From the NCBI RefSeq assembly GCF_000012365.1, contig NC_007650.1, positions 2,542,001 through 2,606,000 of the forward strand: a stretch of 64,000 nucleotides of DNA. Reading direction: 5' to 3'. Position 1 is the first letter of the stretch. Each line of letters begins with the position of its first letter. Shown piece by piece: positions 34,437 to 42,452 of this stretch. The stretch is from Burkholderia thailandensis E264 (GTDB lineage: Bacteria; Pseudomonadota; Gammaproteobacteria; Burkholderiales; Burkholderiaceae). The position numbers and the translations under genes were made by a program. Under the pieces are notes generated by a model, which searched no databases, had not been told where the DNA came from, and was given only the letters and a program-made list of their open reading frames with translations.

Positions 34437-34868
34437 ATGAAGCTTGTGCTGTTCCTGCATCTGATTTTCGTCGCCGCGTGGATGAGCTGCGTGATCGTCG
34501 AGGGCATCTTCGAGCACGCGATCGATCGGAGTCCCGAGCAACGCGCGTTCATCTCGAAGCTGCACTGGAGCACCGACAAGTACGTCGAGATCCCGGCGTT
34601 CACGATCGTGCTGATCACGGGTGCAATCCTGCTCGCGCACCGCGCGCCGACGCCGCTGTTGCTGACCAAGGTCGCGTTCGGCACGCTCGCGATCGCGCTG
34701 AACGCGGTGTGCGTGTGGATCGTGATCCGCCGCACCCGCTATGCGGCGCGAAACGACTACGCGGCGTGGGAGCGCATCGACCGCCTGCAGCACAAGCTCG
34801 GCGGTGTCGTCGCGATCTCGATGCTCGTCGCGCTTGGCATCGGCGGCTACCTGTTCGCAGGAGGATGA
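34437..34868 (+). CDS. malK: MalK/BurK, small four-helix membrane protein
   Basis: A 143-residue integral membrane protein with an AAGGAG site directly before the ATG. Four hydrophobic segments are visible: residues about 1-22 (KLVLFLHLIFVAAWMSCVIV), 50-68, 73-92 and 119-140 (GGVVAISMLVALGIGGYLF). His and Trp residues lie near the membrane faces of helix 1, reminiscent of small cytochrome-like or CopD-type membrane proteins, but I recognise no diagnostic motif. It stands between the ligase gene malJ and the acyltransferase gene malL. The end of the gene carries the ribosome binding site of malL. A role in export, anchoring or product modification cannot be separated from the sequence. Confidence 0.75.
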   Translation: MKLVLFLHLIFVAAWMSCVIVEGIFEHAIDRSPEQRAFISKLHWSTDKYVEIPAFTIVLITGAILLAHRAPTPLLLTKVAFGTLAIALNAVCVWIVIRRTRYAARNDYAAWERIDRLQHKLGGVVAISMLVALGIGGYLFAGG

Positions 34869-35768
34869 ATGAAAGCACTGATTTTCCCCGGGCAGGGCGC
34901 GCAGGCGGCCGGCATGGGCGACGGTCTCTTCGAACGGTATCCTGAGATCGTCGAGGCGGCGGACGACGCGATGGGCCTGTCTGTCGAGCGGCTTTGCGTC
35001 GACGATCCGGACGGCCTGCTCGCCGACACCCGCTATGCACAGCCCGCGATCTTCGTCGTCAACGCGCTCCACCTCGCCGCATGGCGCGACGCGCACGGCG
35101 CACACGACGACGCAAGCGTCTGGTTCGCCGGGCACAGCCTCGGCGAATACAGCGCGCTCCTCGCCGCGGGCGCGTTCGACTTCCGCACCGGGCTCGAGAT
35201 CGTCAAGCGGCGCGGCGAGCTGTTCGCCTCGGCGAACGGCGGCGCGATGGCGGCCGTCGTCGGCGTCGCCTCCGCCGAGCTCGGCCGCCGGCTGCGCGCC
35301 GCCGGCCTCGCCGACGTCGATCTCGCGAACTTCAACAGCGCCGAGCAGACCGTGATCGCCGGCCCAGCCGCGTCGGTCGACGCCGCCGCGCGCATGCTCG
35401 ACGCATGTGGCGACGTCACCGTTCATCCGCTGAAGGTCAGCGGCGCGTTCCATTCGCGTTGCATGACGCCGCTCAAATCCGAGTTCGACGCGTTTCTCGC
35501 ACGCTTCGCGCTCACGCTGCCCGCACGGCCTGTCGTGTCGAACGTGACCGCACGCCCGTATCAGCCGCCCGGCACGCCCGCCGACTATCTCGTCGAGCAG
35601 CTCGACCAGCCCGTGCGCTGGCGCGACAGCGTCCGCCACATGCTGCGCGCGGGCGTCGACGAATGGATCGAGCTCGGCCCCGGCCGCCGGATTCTCACGC
35701 GTCTCGTCGACGCGATCCGGCGCGAGCAGTCCGAGCGGCTCGTCGCGCCGCAACCCGCACAACTTTGA
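34869..35768 (+). CDS. malL: MalL/BurL, trans-acting malonyl acyltransferase
   Basis: A 299-residue FabD-type acyltransferase. The ATG follows the malK stop with no gap; CAGGAGG inside the end of malK is the ribosome binding site. Motifs: FPGQGAQAAGMG at the N-terminus, nucleophile Ser in GHSLGEYSALLAAG near residue 90, and GAFHSRCM, where the AFHS motif indicates malonyl rather than methylmalonyl selectivity. Because MalF has two ketosynthases and no acyltransferase, this free enzyme is the obvious donor of malonyl units to it, as in trans-AT polyketide systems. MalA has its own AT and may not need it. This division of labour is inferred from domain content. Confidence 0.9.
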   Translation: MKALIFPGQGAQAAGMGDGLFERYPEIVEAADDAMGLSVERLCVDDPDGLLADTRYAQPAIFVVNALHLAAWRDAHGAHDDASVWFAGHSLGEYSALLAAGAFDFRTGLEIVKRRGELFASANGGAMAAVVGVASAELGRRLRAAGLADVDLANFNSAEQTVIAGPAASVDAAARMLDACGDVTVHPLKVSGAFHSRCMTPLKSEFDAFLARFALTLPARPVVSNVTARPYQPPGTPADYLVEQLDQPVRWRDSVRHMLRAGVDEWIELGPGRRILTRLVDAIRREQSERLVAPQPAQL

Positions 35769-35784
35769 AGAGGACCGATCCGAC

Positions 35785-37653
35785 ATGTCATCCATCCAAT
35801 CCGCCCTCGCCGCCTGCCGCTCGCTCACCGCGCCGCCGCCGCTCGCGCCCGCGGCCAATTTCGCCGACGTACTGCGCTTTCGCGCCGACACGACGCCCGA
35901 CGAGTTCGCTTACGGCTACCTCGGCTTCGGCCGCACGCCGGACCGCGTGATGCGCTACGGCGACATTCACCGCCGCGCGCTCGCGATCGCGCGCGAGATT
36001 GCCGCGCACGGCCGCACGGGAAACCCCGTGCTGCTGATCTTTCCGTCGGCCGCCGATTTCATCGAGGCGTTCTTCGGCTGCCTGTACGCGGGCCGCATGG
36101 CCGTGCCGGCGCTGCCGCCGCGCACGGAGAAGGAACGCCGCCGGCTGATCTCGATCGCGCGCGACTGCGCGCCGTCGCTCGCGATCTGCGGCGACGGCGA
36201 AATGGACACCGTGCTCGCCGAGCTGCGCACGGCGGGTGTCGTCGCGCCGCCGTGCCGCGAAGTCGGCGCGATTCCCGACTGCGGCGGCGGCAACGGCGGC
36301 GGCCCGAGCGAGCTGCCCGCCGTCGCGCCGGACAGCATCGCGTTCCTCCAGTACACGTCCGGCTCGACGTCCGATCCGAAGGGCGTGATGGTCGGCCACG
36401 ACAACCTGCTCGCGAACGAGCGGCTGCTGCGCCGGCACTGGGGCAGCGACCGCGAGCGCTGGCTGATCGTGTCGTGGCTGCCGCATTATCACGACATGGG
36501 GTTGATCGGCGGCATCCTGCAGCCGATCTATGCGGGACGGCCCGCGGTGTTCATGTCGCCGCAGGATTTTCTTCAGCATCCGGCGCGCTGGCTGCATGCG
36601 GTGTCCGACTACGGCGCGACCTGCAGCGGCGCGCCGAACTTCGGCTACGAGCTGTGCCGGCGGCGCGCGAGCCGGATGGACCTCACGCGGCTCGATCTGT
36701 CGACGTGGGAGCAGGCGTTCAACGGCGCGGAGCCGGTGCGGCCGCGCACGATGCGCGAATTCGCCGATGCGTTCTCGTCCACCGGCTTTCGCCACGACGC
36801 GTTCGCGCCGTGCTACGGGCTCGCGGAGCTCACGCTCGTCGCGACGTCGAAGCAGATCGGCGCGCCCGTCGTGATCCGGCGCGCGGACTGCGCGGCGCTC
36901 GCGGACGGACGCTTCGAGCCGCCGCAAGGCGACGGCCGATCGATCGACGCCGTGTCGGTCGGCGCGCTCGAGCACGCGCATCAAGCGTTTTGCATCGTCG
37001 ATCCGTCGACGGGCGAGCCGCAGCCGACGGGCGCGATCGGCGAGATCTGCATCGCGAGCGACAGCGTGTGCCACGGTTATTTCGGCCGGCCGGACGCGAC
37101 CGACGCGACGTTCCGCGCGTACCGCTCCAGCGCGTTTCCGAACGGCATGCTGCGCACGGGCGACCTCGGCTTCATCGACGACGACGGCCATCTGTTCGTC
37201 TCCGGGCGAATCAAGGATCTGATCATCCTGAATGGCGTCAACTACTATCCGCAGGACATCGAAGGCGCCGTGCTGAACGTGTCCGACCAGATCCGCGCGA
37301 ACCGGCTCGCCGCGATCGCGGTCGAGCGCGGCGAGCAGGCGGGCGTCGTCGTCGTGCTCGAGGCGATCGGCCGGTTCGATCTTGCGGCGCTCGCGCCGGA
37401 AATCAGCCGCGAAGTATGGGACGCGTGCCAACTGACGCTGAGCGGCGTGATTCGCGTGAAGAAGGGCGAGATACACACGACGTCGAGCGGCAAGATCCAG
37501 CGCGCGACCTGCGCGAAGATGCTCGCCGACGGCGCGTTCACGATCGAGGACGCCTATCTGCACGACGCTGCGCAAGCATGGCTCGCACCGGTGGTCGAGC
37601 GGTGCGGGAGCGCTCGCCGCGAATCGTCGGGGCAGGCTCGGGCGGTTGCCTGA
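35785..37653 (+). CDS. malM: MalM/BurM, fatty acyl-AMP ligase (FAAL-type)
   Basis: A 622-residue ANL enzyme of the FAAL/FadD32 type. Motifs: FIEAFFGCLYAGRMAVPALPP (FAAL-typical), YTSGSTSDPKGVM near 190, LPHYHDMGLIGGILQP (highly characteristic of FAALs), GAPNFGYELC, TGDLGFIDDDGHLFVSGRIKD and the C-terminal KIQR lysine region. FAALs adenylate free fatty acids and hand them to carrier proteins instead of CoA. A reasonable role is loading a fatty starter on the N-terminal ACP of MalF, which matches the alkyl chain of malleilactone-type products. It is the last gene of the operon; no clear terminator follows, and the next gene begins 387 nt downstream. Confidence 0.9.
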   Translation: MSSIQSALAACRSLTAPPPLAPAANFADVLRFRADTTPDEFAYGYLGFGRTPDRVMRYGDIHRRALAIAREIAAHGRTGNPVLLIFPSAADFIEAFFGCLYAGRMAVPALPPRTEKERRRLISIARDCAPSLAICGDGEMDTVLAELRTAGVVAPPCREVGAIPDCGGGNGGGPSELPAVAPDSIAFLQYTSGSTSDPKGVMVGHDNLLANERLLRRHWGSDRERWLIVSWLPHYHDMGLIGGILQPIYAGRPAVFMSPQDFLQHPARWLHAVSDYGATCSGAPNFGYELCRRRASRMDLTRLDLSTWEQAFNGAEPVRPRTMREFADAFSSTGFRHDAFAPCYGLAELTLVATSKQIGAPVVIRRADCAALADGRFEPPQGDGRSIDAVSVGALEHAHQAFCIVDPSTGEPQPTGAIGEICIASDSVCHGYFGRPDATDATFRAYRSSAFPNGMLRTGDLGFIDDDGHLFVSGRIKDLIILNGVNYYPQDIEGAVLNVSDQIRANRLAAIAVERGEQAGVVVVLEAIGRFDLAALAPEISREVWDACQLTLSGVIRVKKGEIHTTSSGKIQRATCAKMLADGAFTIEDAYLHDAAQAWLAPVVERCGSARRESSGQARAVA

Positions 37654-38040
37654 GCGTGCGGGGCGGCTTGGCGCGGCCTATTGCGGCGCGCAGCGGTTCG
37701 ATGCGGCTTGCGCGAGATGCGAGACGCGCGATGTGTGCTCCACGGTGCGCCGGGCCCGCAAACGCGTGAGACGCCCGCGCGCCGTCGCTCCCGGCGTCGG
37801 GCGGGCCTCGCACGGACGACGGCGCCGCAAATTCGCGCGACGAATCGCGCAGCCCGCCCCCCGCATCCTCGCGTCGCACGCGCGGCCGCGGTATAGTCCG
37901 GCGGGGCGCGCGCCGCGCGAACGCGTGCGACGCGCACACGGCCCGTCGCATCCGCGCCGGCCCCGCGCCGATTTTCGACATCAACCCGCACGAGCGGCCC
38001 GCCGGGCCGCCCGGCATCCGATTCGTTCAAACGCCGATCG
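37654..38040. other. Intergenic region after malM
   Basis: GC-rich, without a supported ORF. A TATAGT sequence near 37893 could be the -10 of the AEC transporter gene, but no good -35 is visible at the right distance. I see no hairpin with a U-tract that would end the mal transcript here. Confidence 0.5.
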
Positions 38041-38940
38041 ATGGCTTCGTTGATTCTCGTTCTCGCCTGCCTCGTCGCGGGCGCCGCGCTCGCGCGCAGC
38101 AAGCGCCTGCCGGCCAACTTCCCGGCCAGCCTCAATTACTTCGTAATCCAGATTTCGTTGCCCGCGCTCGTGCTGCAACACCTGCACAAGATCGCGTTCG
38201 GCGCCGACATGCTGTGGCTGCTCGCGACGCCCGCGATCGTGTTCGCGGCGACGGCCGTGCTCGCGCTCGCCGCCGGCGCGCTGCTGCGTCTCGACAAGGC
38301 GACGGTCGGCTGCCTCACGCTCGTCTGCGGCACGAGCAATACGTCGATTGTCGGCGTGCCGGTCGTGCAGGCGCTGATCGGAAGCGCCGCGGTCGGCCAC
38401 GCGCTCGTCATCGACCAGGCGAACTTCATCGTGATGTGCACGGCGGGCCTCGTCGCCGCCGATCTGTACGCGGGCAGCGCGACGAGCTGGCGCGGCGTCG
38501 CGCGGCAGCTCGCCGGCTACCGGCCGATTCAGGCGATGGCGCTCGCGCTGCTGCTGCGGCCGGTGCCGTTTCCGCCCGCCGTCGAAGACGTGCTGACCGC
38601 GCTCGGCGCAACGCTCACGCCAATCGCGATGATCTCGGTGGGCGCGAGCTTCAGCGTGCGCCACGCACGCGACGCCGCGCGCAACTTTCTGGTCGGCATC
38701 GGCTTCAAGCTGCTCGCCGTTCCGGCGATCGTGCTCGCGTGCGGGCTCTATGTGTTCTCGCAGCGGGGCGTGCCGCTCACCGTCGCGCTCGTGCAGGCGA
38801 CGATGCCGCCGATGATCATCGCGGGGCTCATCGCGATCGACAAGAAGCTCGATCCGCCGCTCGCGGGCGCGCTGATGACGCTGGGCGTGCCGGCATCGAT
38901 CGCCGCCGCATGGCTATGGCGAGGCGTGCTGCCGTATTGA
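38041..38940 (+). CDS. AEC-family transporter (auxin efflux carrier-like)
   Basis: A 299-residue membrane protein with about ten hydrophobic segments, the normal length and profile of bacterial AEC (auxin efflux carrier) permeases. It begins MASLILVLACLVAGAALARS and has NYFVIQISLPALVLQHLH, the CGTSNTSIVGVPVV half-helix motif after the fourth segment, and TPIAMISVGASFS in the second half, all family hallmarks. Bacterial members move organic acids such as malate or malonate, or remain unassigned. It follows the mal cluster on the same strand but 387 nt away, so cotranscription is uncertain. The GC-rich leader has no clear ribosome binding site. Confidence 0.85.
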   Translation: MASLILVLACLVAGAALARSKRLPANFPASLNYFVIQISLPALVLQHLHKIAFGADMLWLLATPAIVFAATAVLALAAGALLRLDKATVGCLTLVCGTSNTSIVGVPVVQALIGSAAVGHALVIDQANFIVMCTAGLVAADLYAGSATSWRGVARQLAGYRPIQAMALALLLRPVPFPPAVEDVLTALGATLTPIAMISVGASFSVRHARDAARNFLVGIGFKLLAVPAIVLACGLYVFSQRGVPLTVALVQATMPPMIIAGLIAIDKKLDPPLAGALMTLGVPASIAAAWLWRGVLPY

Positions 38941-39138
38941 CGAGCGACGCGAAACGACCATCCCATTTGCTTCGCAAACCGAACGATTTCCCCGCGCCGC
39001 ATCGCTTGGCATCGGGCGCCTGAGCGCATCTCGCCCGCGTGCGACATACATGTGCGCGCCGCAACCGGAACGAAAGGCGCGTCGCGGGGCCGGCGCGAAC
39101 GCCCAGATCGCCCGTCGCCGACGGCGCACGCGCCACCG

Positions 39139-39609
39139 TCACGCGCCGTCGGGCAACAGGCATTGCATTTCGTAGAACACCATGTCGGGGCGCGCGGCGA
39201 TCGTCAGCGGCACGCCCGACGTGACGAAGCCGAGCGATTCGTAAAAGCCGCGCGCCGAATCGCGCGCGGTGCACCAGACGACCTTTCCGCCCTGCCGCTG
39301 CGCGTGCTCGATGCACGCGCGCATGAGCCGCGTGCCGACGCCCAGCCCCTGCATGAACGGCTCGACGGCCACGCCGCGCAGCCGCCATGCGCGGTCCGCC
39401 GGAAAATCGCGAAACGGTTGCCGGCAGATCGTCGCGACGGCGACGATCCCTTCCGACGTCCGGGCCGCGAGATGAAGCGTCATCTCGTCGTCGTCGCACG
39501 GAAAACGGCTCGCGTTCTCGTCCCCATCCAGCAGGATTCGGGCCCTGAGCGGCAACACGAACGCAACCGGAACGGTCACGATGGAGTACGACTGTTGATC
39601 GACGAGCAT
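39139..39609 (-). CDS. GNAT-family N-acetyltransferase
   Basis: About 156 residues from the ATG at 39609; a TTG at 39624 would add five residues, and neither has a convincing ribosome binding site. The acetyl-CoA loop appears as RLRGVAVEPFMQGLGVGTRLMRACIEHA (Q/R-x-x-G-x-G/A motif near 98-103), followed by the C-terminal pair CTARDSARGFYESLGFVTSG typical of GNAT folds. The substrate is unknown. It is divergent from the GntR regulator gene, sharing a 155-bp AT-rich intergenic region. Confidence 0.85.
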   Translation of the reverse strand: MLVDQQSYSIVTVPVAFVLPLRARILLDGDENASRFPCDDDEMTLHLAARTSEGIVAVATICRQPFRDFPADRAWRLRGVAVEPFMQGLGVGTRLMRACIEHAQRQGGKVVWCTARDSARGFYESLGFVTSGVPLTIAARPDMVFYEMQCLLPDGA

Positions 39610-39764
39610 CGGCTGTTTACGCAAAAGTTGATTGACTCATTCTAAATCCGTGAAAGATTTCGATCGCGAAAAAATAATTGTTGTTCGCCCTAGCCAATAC
39701 GGTTAATCTAAATAAATGTTGCTCGCGTCATTAAATTCAAGCAAACAAACTGCGATCACAGATA
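39610..39764. promoter_or_regulatory. AT-rich divergent promoter region, GNAT / GntR regulator
   Basis: A markedly AT-rich segment between two divergent genes, so it should contain both promoters. TTTCGATCGCGAAA (39658-39671) has 5-bp inverted arms (TTTCG / CGAAA) and is a candidate operator for the adjacent GntR-type regulator. No -10/-35 pair stands out enough to place starts. Confidence 0.45.
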
Positions 39765-40424
39765 ATGGAGAAAATCTCGTCCGATACGGGAAGCGCCTAT
39801 GACGAGATCCGCTCGCGGATCTTCGACGGCCGATTGTCGCCCGGGCAGAAAATCTCTCACCGGGGCCTCGCGCACGAACTGGGGGTCGGGCAGATGCCGG
39901 TGCGCAGCGCACTGCAGTTGCTCGCGTCGGAAGGGCTCGTCAACATCGTCGACAAGAGCGGCACCTTCGTCAACGAGCCGACGCGCGACGATCTGCGCGA
40001 AATCTACGAGTTGCGGCTCGCGCTCGAAAGCACCGCCGCGTACCTCGCGGCGCACGGCGGCGTGACCGACGGGCTGTCGCGCTCGCATGCGCAGATGCGC
40101 AGGCTCGTCGACGAAAACATCGCCGACATCATGACCGAGCAGAAAATCGGCTGGGTCTTTCATGACGAAATATTCAAGGCGGCGCGCAACGACCGGCTAT
40201 TCACGACATACAAGCTGCTGCGCGCTCAAACGCACGCGCTGAACGAACTGCCGCGAAGCGATTTCGCGACGGTCAGGCGCGGCACGCTCGAACATTTGGA
40301 GATTTACGCGGCCATCGACGCACGGGACGCGGAAACGGCGCGACGCCGGATGTGGAATCACGTGATCGACGGTACTCCGGACAGAATCCGATTAATTCGA
40401 GCTCAATATGACACTGGCCAATAA
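39765..40424 (+). CDS. GntR-family regulator, FCD subfamily (FadR-like)
   Basis: A 219-residue regulator. The N-terminal winged helix has YDEIRSRIFDGRLSPGQKIS and LAHELGVGQMPVRSALQLLASEGLV, the GntR signature. The C-terminal FCD helical domain includes the metal-ligand type residues in REIYELRLALES, WVFHDEIFKAARN and HLEIYAAIDARD. FCD regulators usually respond to organic acids. The gene overlaps the following DAACS symporter gene by 17 nt, so the pair is one unit and the regulator very likely controls that transporter in response to its substrate, binding in the AT-rich region upstream. Confidence 0.9.
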   Translation: MEKISSDTGSAYDEIRSRIFDGRLSPGQKISHRGLAHELGVGQMPVRSALQLLASEGLVNIVDKSGTFVNEPTRDDLREIYELRLALESTAAYLAAHGGVTDGLSRSHAQMRRLVDENIADIMTEQKIGWVFHDEIFKAARNDRLFTTYKLLRAQTHALNELPRSDFATVRRGTLEHLEIYAAIDARDAETARRRMWNHVIDGTPDRIRLIRAQYDTGQ

Positions 40425-41649
40425 AAAAATTCCTTTGCCGCTACAGATGATTCTCGGCCTGGCGCTCGGCGTGGCCTTCGGGCTGCTCGCGCCCGCCGCG
40501 AGCCGCGACCTGGCCTTCATTTCGACGCTGTTCGGCCACGCGATCAAGATGGTCGTGCTGCCGCTGATCCTGCTGTCGGTGACGCTCGGCGCGTTCCGCG
40601 CGGGCACGCAGCGCGGCCGGCTCGGCAAGACGGCCGCGTTCAGCCTCGTGTTCTTCGTGCTGATGACGGTGATCGCCGCGTCGCTCGGCCTCGCGCTCAA
40701 CTGGCTGTTCAGGCCCGGCATCGGCGCGAGCCATGCGCAGACGGCCGCGATGCCGGCGAATCTCGCAAGCGGCATCGACTGGATGAAGTTCCTGACCGAC
40801 ATGATTCCGTCGAACATCGTCGGCGCGCTCGCGGCCGGCAATTCGCTGCCGGTGCTCGTGTTCGGCGTGCTGCTCGGCTGCGCGCTCGCCGCCGTCGAGG
40901 ATCGCGCGGCGCCGTTCGTCGCTGTCTGCGAATCGATGCTCGCTGCGTTCTTCAAGATGACCGAGTGGGTCGTGTCGCTGTCTCCGATTGCGATCTTTGC
41001 TGCGATCGCGGTGCTGCTGTCGTCGAAAGGGCTCGCCGCGATGGCGCCGCTCGCGAAGCTGCTCGGCATCGCATATCTCGGCATGGCGCTCCTTGCCGCA
41101 TGGCTCACGCTGATCGTCAAGCTCGCCGGCCATTCGCCGCGCGCGGTCGTGCGCAAGGTGAGCGAGCCGCTGATCCTCGGCTTCACGACGCGCTCGTCCG
41201 AAATCACGTTCCCCGTGCATCTGAAGAAGCTCACGGAGATGGGCGTGCCGTCGTCGGTCGCGTCGACCGTGTTGCCGCTGTCGTACATTTTCAATCGCGA
41301 AGGCGCGGTGCTCTACACGGTGCTCGCGGTCTGCTATCTCGCTGACGCATATCAGCTCGCGTGGAGCTGGCCGCTGATGATCACGATCGCAGTCCTGACG
41401 ATCATCACGATCGACGGCGCGGCGAACGTGCCGTCGGGCGCGGTCGTCGCGATCACGGTGATCCTCGCCGCGATCGGGCTGCCTGCCGATGCGGTGCTGC
41501 TGATTCTCGGCGTCGACGCGTTCTTCGACATGGGCCGCACCGCGCTGAACGTCTACGCGAGCACCGTCGCGACGACGCTCGCGAGCCGCATGTCCGGCGT
41601 CGCGCCCGAGATCGCGGAAGCCGCGACGGCACACGCATCGCGCGCTTGA
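40408..41649 (+). CDS. Dicarboxylate/amino acid:cation symporter (DAACS family, GltP/DctA-like)
   Basis: A 413-residue inner-membrane symporter. Features: LQMILGLALGVAFGLLAP at the N-terminus, MVVLPLILLSVTLGA, the reentrant loop FTTRSSEITFPVHLKKLTEMGVP (family form is serine-rich before the TLP/TFP motif), and DAFFDMGRTALNVYAS, where the aspartate and NV residues bind substrate and cation. The family takes up glutamate, aspartate or C4-dicarboxylates with protons or sodium. The start overlaps the GntR gene by 17 nt, so it is translated from the same message. Exact substrate is not fixed by the motifs. Confidence 0.92.
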   Translation: MTLANKKIPLPLQMILGLALGVAFGLLAPAASRDLAFISTLFGHAIKMVVLPLILLSVTLGAFRAGTQRGRLGKTAAFSLVFFVLMTVIAASLGLALNWLFRPGIGASHAQTAAMPANLASGIDWMKFLTDMIPSNIVGALAAGNSLPVLVFGVLLGCALAAVEDRAAPFVAVCESMLAAFFKMTEWVVSLSPIAIFAAIAVLLSSKGLAAMAPLAKLLGIAYLGMALLAAWLTLIVKLAGHSPRAVVRKVSEPLILGFTTRSSEITFPVHLKKLTEMGVPSSVASTVLPLSYIFNREGAVLYTVLAVCYLADAYQLAWSWPLMITIAVLTIITIDGAANVPSGAVVAITVILAAIGLPADAVLLILGVDAFFDMGRTALNVYASTVATTLASRMSGVAPEIAEAATAHASRA

Positions 41650-42452
41650 GGCTGTCGCGCGCCGGGTGTTGCCGTGCAGTTGACGTATGCGCCGGCGGCA
41701 TCGGCGCGCAAGGCGAAACCGGGATCGGCACGGCGAGCGGCCGACGCCGCAAGGCGCGACGGCCGTCGAGACGCACCGGCCGATGCAGAACGTTTTTGCG
41801 GGACAGTTTTTTGCGAGCGTGATGCTCGGCGGTTTGGTGGGTGCGGCACGCCGTGCGTGCGGAAGCACGCACGGCAGCCGCCTCGCATGACACCGCTCGC
41901 GCGATTGTAGTTCCGTCTGCGAGTATTTCTGGCCCTCGGATGCAGGCGGTTACGCAGTCCCTGTCGCCCCACGCTGGGACTGCGCTTTTTATTGCCGGAC
42001 CAGCGGCGCAACGAAACGGCAATCAGCCGTCTCATGCGCCGCTGCCAAGTGTAAGTCGGGACCGCTGCGCGCGAAACAGAAATCGCGCTGCAGCATGCCT
42101 TCCCGGTCGATTCGGCCCGCACGCCGTTTGCGCGCCGCCGATGCGCAGCGACGGCCGCACGCTCCGCGCATTCATCGCGAGTGCCGCCCGTCACGCGACG
42201 GGCGCAGCATGCTTGCGCCCGTCGCGTCCGCGCGGCTCTCAGGCTCTCAGGCTCCGACTCTCTAATTCCCAGGCTGTTCGGTTCCCGCACGTCATGGCAC
42301 TGGCGCGCCCGACTCCGCCAGCACCAAAGCTCGCGGGCGGCATCCGCATACCCGAAGGCGCGCCGTCCTGCTCTCGCGCGCTTTCGGCAGCGCATGCGAC
42401 GGAGCATCGCCGCGGCGGCGGCCCGCGAAAACGCGGCACCGCCGCCGCGCGC
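41650..42452. other. Intergenic region between the symporter gene and oprC
   Basis: About 0.8 kb between convergent genes. No ORF with family resemblance; frames here are Arg/Ala-rich. It contains a clear intrinsic terminator at 41954-41990 described separately. The distance of about 300 nt from the symporter stop to this terminator leaves room for a long 3' UTR or a small RNA gene. Confidence 0.6.
41954..41990 (+). terminator. Intrinsic terminator
   Basis: GCAGTCCC (41954-41961) pairs perfectly with GGGACTGC (41976-41983) across a 14-nt loop, followed after GC by a run of five T (41986-41990). This is the cleanest rho-independent terminator in the window. It reads on the plus strand, about 300 nt after the symporter gene. 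Confidence 0.8.
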
